From CAZDSS01 sp964508185 (lineage in GTDB: Bacteria > Pseudomonadota > Alphaproteobacteria > Sphingomonadales > Govanellaceae), in contig CAZDSS010000100.1 of assembly GCA_964508185.1 (NCBI GenBank), positions 1-8,929 on the forward strand: a DNA stretch of 8,929 bases, written 5' to 3'. The notes below the pieces were generated by a model that saw only the letters and a list, made by a program, of their open reading frames with translations, made no database searches and had not been told where the DNA came from. Shown in pieces: positions 1 to 4,324 of the stretch; position 1 is the first letter of the stretch, and the number at the start of each line of letters is the position of its first letter. The position numbers were made by a program, and so were the translations under genes.

Positions 1-572
1 TTCTGCCAGGAGTAGGTGGCCACATCCAGCTTGTCCCAGGGAAGATCCATGGCGAACGCCGCCGAGGTGGCGTCGCAGATGGTGAGACCTTCACGGTCGG
101 CGGCGATCCAGTCGCCGTTCGGCACGCGAACGCCCGAGGTGGTGCCGTTCCAGGTGAAGACCACGTCGCGGTTGCAATCCACCTGACCGAGGTCCGGAAG
201 CTCGCCGTAGGGAGCCTTGAAGACGCGCACGTCCTGAAGCTTCAGCTGCTTGACAACGTCGGTGACCCAACCCTCACCGAAGCTTTCCCAAGCCAGCATG
301 TCGACGCCGCGCGCGCCAAGAAGGGACCACAGCGCCATTTCCACGGCGCCCGTATCGGAGGCCGGCACAATGCCGATTCGGTAGTCGGCGGGAACGCCGA
401 GCACCGCGCGGGTGCGGTCGATCGCTTCCTTCAGCCGGTCTTTACCGATTTTTGAACGATGGGAACGCCCGAGGAAGGCGTCTTTGAGGGCGGAAAGGTC
501 CCAGCCGGGACGTTTCGCGCAGGGCCCCGACGAAAAATACGGGGACCGCGGCTTGGCGGATGGTTTCTGCAT
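1..572 (-). CDS. serC: Phosphoserine aminotransferase, 5' part only (runs off the left edge)
   Basis: SerC is the PLP-dependent cytosolic enzyme that transaminates 3-phosphohydroxypyruvate with glutamate in L-serine synthesis and also acts in the pyridoxal phosphate pathway. The 190 complete codons begin MQKPSAKPRSPYFSSGPCAK. They show the family opening FSSGPCAKRPGW (13-24), a cofactor phosphate-binding stretch around VPASDTGAVEMA (69-80), TWNGTTSGVRVP (140-151) and CDATSAAFA (166-174). This is the alphaproteobacterial/archaeal-type SerC, not the E. coli type. The visible sequence stops at SWQ plus two bases (AA) of the next codon, which in this family is the lysine that forms the Schiff base with PLP, so the catalytic half lies outside the window. 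The ATG at 572-570 is set by AGGAGA five bases upstream. The gene has its own promoter and leader RNA. In relatives serA usually follows, but that is out of view. Confidence 0.95.
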   Translation of the reverse strand, partial: MQKPSAKPRSPYFSSGPCAKRPGWDLSALKDAFLGRSHRSKIGKDRLKEAIDRTRAVLGVPADYRIGIVPASDTGAVEMALWSLLGARGVDMLAWESFGEGWVTDVVKQLKLQDVRVFKAPYGELPDLGQVDCNRDVVFTWNGTTSGVRVPNGDWIAADREGLTICDATSAAFAMDLPWDKLDVATYSWQ

Positions 573-577
573 GTATG

Positions 578-628
578 TCTCCTATTCCTTGCAGAATAGG
601 CGCACCCCGTTGGGAGGGTGTGGCCCGC
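578..628 (-). promoter_or_regulatory. Candidate serC leader RNA: two hairpins, the second covering the ribosome binding site
   Basis: Read on the minus strand, the leader has a first hairpin with core CACCC/GGGTG (620-616 with 607-603), flanked by GGC/GCC. Its loop contains TCCCAAC. A second, perfect 7-bp hairpin, CCTATTC/GAATAGG (600-594 with 587-581), has loop TGCAAG. The 3' arm of hairpin 2 contains the AGG of the serC Shine-Dalgarno AGGAGA (583-578), so closing it should reduce translation. The two hairpins share bases 600-599, so full closure of both competes by two pairs. From memory, the arrangement and position match the serC RNA motif described upstream of serC in alphaproteobacteria; I cannot run the covariance model. 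Its effector is, to my knowledge, unproven. Confidence 0.7.
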
Positions 629-633
629 CCGCG

Positions 634-661
634 ACAATATGCTCATGGGGGCCATTGTCAA
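634..661 (-). promoter_or_regulatory. serC promoter (sigma70-like)
   Basis: On the minus strand, TTGACA (661-656) is separated by 16 bp from TATTGT (639-634). The -35 is a perfect consensus and the -10 matches at four or five of six positions depending on alignment. The predicted start is near 627, at the beginning of the G-rich 5' arm of the leader RNA. The -35 box contains the TGA stop codon of the upstream TetR gene, so serC starts its own transcript directly at the end of that gene. Confidence 0.65.
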
Positions 662-1296
662 ATGGAAGTTTTGGCCGGCGTGAAAATAGCCCGCACGAAT
701 TCGCGGTAGAGCATCACCTGGGCGGGCAGCGCGCTGCGGTCCTTGAGGACCTTGGACAAAATGATGCCGCCGTCCACAAGCGCCGACAGCATGTAGGCGA
801 CGGCGTCGAGATCCACCGGGATCTGCGGCGGGTAGCGTTCGGCGATGCGGTCGAATTGGATGCGGAAGCGGCGGCGCCAGGCGAGGATCCCTTCCTTGTT
901 CAGCTCGCGCACCTCGCGGTTGAACAGCTGGTCCTGATAGCAGAAGGAGGCGACGAGGCAGCCCGGGTGGCCGTTCGGAAGATCGGCGAGCAGTTCGGCG
1001 AGGAACTTGAGACCGACGAGGAAGCCGTGCAGCGGATCCTCGTTCAGTTCGTCGGCGCGGCGGAAGATCTCGTTGAAGATCGCCTCCTCGCGCGCGATGT
1101 AGCGCTGGAGAAGGGCCTTGGCGAGCTCGCCCTTGTCCTTGAAGTGGTAGAAGAAGCCGCTCTTGGTGATGCCGACGGCGGCGATCAGCTCCTCGATCGA
1201 GGTGGCGGCGAAGCCTTTTTCCAGCACCGCGGCCTCGGCCACGGCCAGGAGCCGCTCCCTTGTATCGCTGCCCTTGCGCATCGGGGTGTCGAGCAT
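658..1296 (-). CDS. TetR/AcrR-family transcriptional repressor
   Basis: This encodes a dimeric DNA-binding repressor of about 212 residues, normal for TetR. The N-terminal helix-turn-helix is clear: RERLLAVAEAAVLEKGFAAT, then TSIEELIAAVGITKSGFFYHFKDK (about residues 32-55), where the recognition helix ends in the typical FYHFKDK. The C-terminal ligand and dimer domain (roughly 60-205) contains GCLVASFCYQDQ and LVDGGIILSKVLKD; its ligand cannot be told. The start is uncertain. A GTG at 1305 would give three more residues, but it overlaps a good -10 (TATAGT, 1309-1304). That -10 would start the RNA at about the ATG at 1296, giving a leaderless message. ATG 1281 is also possible. The gene is divergent from the small ORF and methyltransferase at 1496-2629, so autoregulation and control of those genes are the natural guesses. 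Confidence 0.88.
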   Translation of the reverse strand: MLDTPMRKGSDTRERLLAVAEAAVLEKGFAATSIEELIAAVGITKSGFFYHFKDKGELAKALLQRYIAREEAIFNEIFRRADELNEDPLHGFLVGLKFLAELLADLPNGHPGCLVASFCYQDQLFNREVRELNKEGILAWRRRFRIQFDRIAERYPPQIPVDLDAVAYMLSALVDGGIILSKVLKDRSALPAQVMLYREFVRAIFTPAKTSI

Positions 1297-1303
1297 GTCC
1301 TGC

Positions 1304-1322
1304 ACTATACCACCGGTACAGT
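1304..1322. promoter_or_regulatory. Candidate TetR operator, 19-bp near-perfect palindrome over the repressor's promoter
   Basis: ACTATACCACCGGTACAGT is an inverted repeat of 8-bp arms around a 3-bp spacer, with seven of eight positions matching. On the minus strand its left part is also the likely -10 (TATAGT) of the TetR gene, with only a weak -35-like TTCGCC 17 bp upstream. Its length, symmetry and position just before the repressor start are what is usual for an autoregulatory TetR operator. I see no second full copy elsewhere in the window. Confidence 0.55.
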
Positions 1323-1404
1323 TGACGGCGAAGAGGCAAGCGCGCGCGTTCGTTACGATGCCGTATCGACCGGGCTAGCAGATTGAAATTCCTGCAACCT
1401 CCCT

Positions 1405-1489
1405 CCCCTGCCCGGCTTGACCATGGGTCGTCTGGAAGCAGGGGCGCACAGGGGCGCATGATACCTCCCGTCAACGAACCCCAAGGAGG
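1405..1489 (+). promoter_or_regulatory. Structured leader ahead of the small ORF and methyltransferase; possible pseudoknot hiding the Shine-Dalgarno
   Basis: A long hairpin is visible at 1405-1444. CCCCTGC (1405-1411) pairs with GCAGGGG (1438-1444), CCGG (1412-1415) with CTGG (1432-1435), and GACC (1419-1422) with GGTC (1426-1429) around an ATG loop. One pair is G-U only if the plus strand is the RNA, which favours that orientation. Downstream, CCTCC (1464-1468) can pair with GGAGG (1485-1489), the Shine-Dalgarno of the ORF at 1496. GGGG (1451-1454) can pair with CCCC (1479-1482). These last two helices interleave, as in an H-type pseudoknot. I do not recognise it as SAM-II, SAM-V, SAH or cobalamin RNA. 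No convincing plus-strand promoter was found in 1323-1404, and function is inferred only. Confidence 0.4.
1439..1458. repeat. Perfect tandem repeat, 2 x 10 bp
   Basis: CAGGGGCGCA occurs twice back to back (1439-1448 and 1449-1458). The first copy supplies the 3' arm of the long leader hairpin. The second supplies the GGGG that can pair with CCCC just before the Shine-Dalgarno. It may be a replication-slippage duplication or a functional alternative-pairing element. Confidence 0.8.
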
Positions 1490-1495
1490 CACATC

Positions 1496-1642
1496 ATGTT
1501 GAAGCTCGCACTCGGAGAAAGCGAAGGACGCAATCACTTCTATGCCCGCCGCAGCGCGCGGCGCCGGGAATGGGCGGGCCGCCGCTGGCGCCGCCCGCCG
1601 GCATCGAGCCGCGCCCGACTGCGGGATCACGCGCCCTTCTGA
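1496..1642 (+). CDS. Small Arg-rich ORF (48 aa), hypothetical protein or leader peptide
   Basis: The ATG at 1496 is preceded by an excellent Shine-Dalgarno (AAGGAGG, 1483-1489) at suitable spacing. The frame runs 48 codons to TGA at 1640-1642, 39 bp before the methyltransferase, so the two are probably co-transcribed. The product starts MLKLALGESEGRNHFYARRS and contains 13 arginines in 48 residues, with two tryptophans and no membrane segment or cysteine. I do not recognise a family. Bases 1572-1596 also form a strong hairpin (GGGCGGGCC with GGC-bulge-CCGCCC), so the stretch may matter as RNA as much as protein. The coding evidence is the ribosome binding site and context only. Arg-rich readings are common by chance in GC-rich DNA, so this could be a non-functional frame or a translated leader. 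Confidence 0.45.
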   Translation: MLKLALGESEGRNHFYARRSARRREWAGRRWRRPPASSRARLRDHAPF

Positions 1643-1681
1643 ACGACACGCGCATCTCTCACCGTCACAAGGAGACAGGCC

Positions 1682-2629
1682 ATGACCCGTTATCGTCGGG
1701 ACCTTCCCCAGCTCGCCCGCCGTCTGTTCCTGACCGACGGCGGGCTTGAGACCACCCTTGTCTTCCACAAGGGCATCGACCTTCCCTGCTTCGCCGCCTT
1801 CGACCTCATGCGCGACCGCGAAGGCCGGGCGCTCATTGCCGACTATTACCGGCCATATCTGGAGATCGCCCGAAAGCACGGCACGGGCTTCATTCTGGAA
1901 AGCGCCACCTGGCGAGCGAGCCGGGACTGGGGAGAACGGCCGGGCTACAGCGCCACGGCCCTCGCCGCAGTCAACCGCGAATGCATCGAGCTTTGCGAGG
2001 AACTGCGCGGCGAATACGAGTCCGACGCCTTCCCCATCGTCATCAGCGCCTGCGTCGGCCCGCGCGGCGACGGCTACCGCCCCGACCGGCCGATGACCGC
2101 GGACGAGGCCGCGGCCTATCACGCCCAGCAGATCGAAATTTTCGCCGCCACCGCCGCCGATCTCGTCACCGCCATGACCATCAACCATGCGGAGGAGGCG
2201 ATCGGCATCGCGGAGGCCGCGAAGGCGGCCGGAATCCCCGTCGCCATCTCCTTCACGGTGGAGACTGACGGGCGGCTTCCCACGGGCCAGCCCCTCGCCG
2301 ACGCCATCGGGCAGGTGGACCGGGAAACCGGCAGAGCCCCCCTCTACTACATGGTGAACTGCGCTCATCCGAGCCATTTCATCCCCGCCTTCGACGACGG
2401 GGGCGACTGGACGGCGCGGGTGCGGGGCCTGCGCGCCAATGCATCAAGGCGCAGCCATGCGGAGCTTGACGCGGCGACGGAGCTCGATGCGGGCGATCCG
2501 CAGGAGCTTGCATCCGAATACCGCGCCTTCCTCACCCGTCAGCCCCAGATCACCATCCTCGGCGGCTGCTGCGGCACCGATTACCGCCATGTGGCGGCGA
2601 TCTGCGCAAGTTGCCGCGCCGCGGCCTGA
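1682..2629 (+). CDS. Homocysteine S-methyltransferase family protein
   Basis: This zinc-dependent family moves a methyl group from a donor such as S-methylmethionine, a betaine or SAM to homocysteine to form methionine. At 315 residues it has the usual size of a single-domain enzyme. Family features are LTDGGLETTL near the N-terminus (17-26), MVNCAHP with the first zinc cysteine (C227), and GGCCGTDYRHV with the second and third (C296, C297), so all three zinc ligands are present. The start is fixed by GGAGA (1671-1675) about seven bases upstream. The gene follows the 48-codon ORF by 39 bp. It ends 7 bp from the stop of the convergent ArsR gene. The methyl donor cannot be read from sequence, so MmuM-like is only a suggestion and no symbol is given. 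Divergence from the TetR gene suggests repressor control. Confidence 0.9.
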   Translation: MTRYRRDLPQLARRLFLTDGGLETTLVFHKGIDLPCFAAFDLMRDREGRALIADYYRPYLEIARKHGTGFILESATWRASRDWGERPGYSATALAAVNRECIELCEELRGEYESDAFPIVISACVGPRGDGYRPDRPMTADEAAAYHAQQIEIFAATAADLVTAMTINHAEEAIGIAEAAKAAGIPVAISFTVETDGRLPTGQPLADAIGQVDRETGRAPLYYMVNCAHPSHFIPAFDDGGDWTARVRGLRANASRRSHAELDAATELDAGDPQELASEYRAFLTRQPQITILGGCCGTDYRHVAAICASCRAAA

Positions 2630-2652
2630 GGAGGGGTCAGCTCGACCCCTCC
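2630..2652. terminator. Terminator-like perfect hairpin between convergent genes, no U-tract
   Basis: GGAGGGGTC (2630-2638) and GACCCCTCC (2644-2652) form a perfect 9-bp stem around a 5-base loop. It begins directly after the methyltransferase stop and extends into the last codons of the ArsR gene. It is symmetrical and could act on both transcripts. Neither strand has a following run of T, so it is not a classical intrinsic terminator. It may instead stabilise RNA 3' ends or assist termination. Confidence 0.5.
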
Positions 2653-2969
2653 AGATCGTCCCGCAAACGGTCGATCAATGCCACCGCCCGGGCCGCATGG
2701 GGGCCGATCCAGCGGTCGTGGATATGCTTGATGGGGAGCGCATTGAGATGGTTCCAGCGCTCCCGCCCGCGGCGGCGGACGATCACGAGATCGGCCTTCT
2801 CCAGCACCTTCAGATGCTGCATCACCGTGCAGCGGTCGAGGTCCGGGAAGCGGGCGCAGATGTCGCCCGTGGTCACCGGCCCCGCATCCTTCAGGATGTC
2901 GAGGATCCGCCGCCGCGTGGCCGATGCCAGCGCCTTGAAGACCTGATCGCTTGTGTCCCCCTCATTCAT
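2637..2969 (-). CDS. ArsR-family winged-helix transcriptional regulator
   Basis: This encodes a dimeric DNA-binding protein of 110 residues, standard for ArsR/SmtB-type repressors. The opening FKALASATRRRILDIL (11-26) is the family's first helix pair. CTVMQHLKVLEKADLV (47-62) holds the recognition helix, and IVRRRGRERWNHLN (63-76) is the wing. The metal-sensing ELCVCDL motif is absent (the equivalent reads TGDICARF), so it is probably not an arsenic or metal sensor. It resembles the ArsR-like regulators paired with SRPBCC genes. The ATG at 2969 directly abuts a perfect palindrome and has no Shine-Dalgarno, which points to a leaderless message. It is divergent from the SRPBCC gene, with a 48-bp shared control region, and convergent with the methyltransferase. 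Confidence 0.92.
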   Translation of the reverse strand: MNEGDTSDQVFKALASATRRRILDILKDAGPVTTGDICARFPDLDRCTVMQHLKVLEKADLVIVRRRGRERWNHLNALPIKHIHDRWIGPHAARAVALIDRLRDDLEGSS

Positions 2970-2985
2970 GTTATAAATTTATAAC
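2970..2985. promoter_or_regulatory. Perfect 16-bp palindrome, likely ArsR operator and shared -10 region
   Basis: GTTATAAATTTATAAC is perfectly self-complementary and stands out as AT-rich in GC-rich surroundings. It touches the ArsR start codon and lies 32 bp before the SRPBCC start. It contains TATAAA-type -10 hexamers on both strands. A minus-strand start from TATAAA would fall at about the ArsR ATG. Binding here could shut off both genes, in keeping with the AT-rich imperfect palindromes known for ArsR proteins. The -35 boxes are weak on both sides. Confidence 0.6.
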
Positions 2986-3017
2986 ACTTCAACGTCCAGA
3001 ACAACGGGAGGCTCACC

Positions 3018-3470
3018 ATGGACCTGAAGTTCAGAGTGGCCGGGCGCATCGCGAAGCCGGTCGAGGAAGTGTTCGAGGCGGTGGCCGATCCGGCTAAGCT
3101 GTCGCGCTACTTCACCACCGGCGGCGCCGAAGGAAGGCTCGAGACGGGAGCCGTGGTGCAGTGGGAGTTCGCCGATCATCCCGGCCGCTTCCCTGTGACG
3201 GTGGTGGAGGTGACGCCGCCAAGCCGCATCGTCTTCCGCTGGGACGCCGACGGGGGCGACGGCCCGCCCTATCAGACCGAGGTCATCATGACCTTCGAGG
3301 CGCTCGACGACGGCCGGACGCTGGTCACCATCAGCGAACAGGGCTGGCGGGAGACGCCCGGGGGCCTGCAATCGTCCTACGGCAATTGCCAGGGCTGGAC
3401 GCAGATGCTCTGCGCCCTCAAGGCCTGGGTCGAGCATGGGATCAATTTGCGCGACGGCATGTATGCGTGA
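3018..3470 (+). CDS. SRPBCC/AHSA1 (START-like) domain protein
   Basis: The 150-residue product has the helix-grip fold of the SRPBCC superfamily, probably in its Aha1 C-terminal-domain-like (AHSA1) branch. The N-terminal strand and helix read FRVAGRIAKPVEEVFEAVAD (5-24), followed by PAKLSRYF. The middle is a series of beta strands (about 43-107) with VEVTPPSRIVFRW (63-75). The long C-terminal helix is GWTQMLCALKAWVEHGI (126-142). No signal peptide or membrane segment is seen. Such proteins bind hydrophobic ligands in a cavity, but the ligand is unknown. The ATG has GGGAGG six bases upstream. The gene is divergent from the ArsR regulator across the palindrome, a frequent pairing in which the regulator controls the SRPBCC gene. 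It ends 12 bp from the convergent thiD stop. Confidence 0.88.
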   Translation: MDLKFRVAGRIAKPVEEVFEAVADPAKLSRYFTTGGAEGRLETGAVVQWEFADHPGRFPVTVVEVTPPSRIVFRWDADGGDGPPYQTEVIMTFEALDDGRTLVTISEQGWRETPGGLQSSYGNCQGWTQMLCALKAWVEHGINLRDGMYA

Positions 3471-3482
3471 ACGCGCCGCGCC

Positions 3483-4280
3483 TCAGATGGCGGCGACCGC
3501 ATCCACGTGATTGAGCGGCCCATGGCCGCTGCCGAAGCCGGGGGCGAGACGGATGCCTTCGGCCACATAGGCGCGGGCGCGGGCGACCGCCTGGACGAGG
3601 TCGTCGCCGCGGGCAAGCCCCGCCGCGATCGCCGAAGACAGGGTGCAGCCGGTGCCGTGGGTGTTGCGGCTCACGATCTTCTCGCCGCGGAATTCATGGA
3701 CCCCGTCGGCAGTGACCAGAATGTCGATCACCTCCGGCGCATCGAGATGGCCGCCCTTGACGAGCACGGCCCGGGGCCCGAGCTTCAGGATCTCCCTTCC
3801 CGCCGCCGTCATGTCCGCCACATTGCGGACGGGACGGCCCACGAGCACTTCCGTCTCGGGGATATTGGGGGTGACCACCGTCGCCCGCGACACGAGCCGG
3901 GACTTGAGGGCCGACACCGCATCGTTCACCAGAAGGACGCCGCCCGAGGTCGCGACCATCACCGGATCGAGGACGACGGGCACCTCCGCCGCGTGGGCTT
4001 CAAGCATGTCGGCCACCGCCGCGACGATCTCCGCATTGGCCAGCATGCCGATCTTGACGGCATCCGCCCCGATGTCCTTCAGCACCACTTCCATCTGGTG
4101 GCCGACGAAGGATGCGGGGATCGCCATCACGTCATGAACGGCGGTGGTGTCCTGCACCGTGAGGGCGGCGATCGCCGTCATGGCGAAGCCGCCGAACATG
4201 GTGACCGTCTTGATGTCCGCCTGAATGCCGGCGCCGCCGCCGGAATCGGAGCCCGCGACGATGAGCACGCGTCCCTTCAC
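3483..4280 (-). CDS. thiD: Hydroxymethylpyrimidine / phosphomethylpyrimidine kinase
   Basis: ThiD phosphorylates the pyrimidine moiety of thiamine in two steps (HMP to HMP-P to HMP-PP) in the cytosol. At 265 residues it is full length for this ribokinase-fold enzyme. The N-terminal substrate region reads VLIVAGSDSGGGAGIQADIK (5-24). VVLDPVMVATSG (102-113) and VVTPNIPETEVL (135-146) are typical, VLVKGGH (172-178) is the kinase core, and HGTGCTLSSAIAA (208-220) holds the anion hole and the conserved cysteine (C212). The start is GTG at 4280-4278, decided by GGGAGG five bases upstream. It lies 44 bp after glmM, probably on the same transcript, with a perfect hairpin between them. I see no TPP riboswitch in front. 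Confidence 0.95.
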   Translation of the reverse strand: MKGRVLIVAGSDSGGGAGIQADIKTVTMFGGFAMTAIAALTVQDTTAVHDVMAIPASFVGHQMEVVLKDIGADAVKIGMLANAEIVAAVADMLEAHAAEVPVVLDPVMVATSGGVLLVNDAVSALKSRLVSRATVVTPNIPETEVLVGRPVRNVADMTAAGREILKLGPRAVLVKGGHLDAPEVIDILVTADGVHEFRGEKIVSRNTHGTGCTLSSAIAAGLARGDDLVQAVARARAYVAEGIRLAPGFGSGHGPLNHVDAVAAI

Positions 4281-4299
4281 GTGATCCTCCCGAAACTGC

Positions 4300-4319
4300 G
4301 CCGGGCGATCACGCCCGGC
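4300..4319. terminator. Intercistronic hairpin between glmM and thiD
   Basis: GCCGGGCG (4300-4307) and CGCCCGGC (4312-4319) form a perfect 8-bp stem around a 4-base loop, centred in the 44-bp gap and ending ten bases before the thiD Shine-Dalgarno. There is no T-run, so full termination is unlikely. It could set the relative RNA stability of glmM and thiD or cause partial termination. Confidence 0.45.
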
Positions 4320-4324
4320 CCCTG

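Noticed and set aside
1405..1489. A known SAM-II, SAH, cobalamin or TPP riboswitch
   Set aside because: None of the conserved core sequences of these classes that I remember is visible here. Only the general idea of a pseudoknotted leader remains.
431..2377. A 648-codon open frame on the minus strand across the TetR gene and the methyltransferase
   Set aside because: It overlaps two well supported genes in other frames, its translation is low-complexity Arg/Gly/Ala-rich, and it has no family motif. It is a shadow frame typical of GC-rich DNA.
1306..3470. A horizontally acquired mobile island
   Set aside because: There are two regulator genes and a possible accessory module, but no integrase, transposase, flanking repeat or tRNA gene, and composition matches the neighbouring genes.
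3514..3530. AGCGGCC-CAT-GGCCGCT hairpin as a terminator for the SRPBCC gene
   Set aside because: It is a perfect 7-bp stem but lies 44 bp past the stop inside the thiD coding sequence, has no T-run, and encodes conserved thiD residues.
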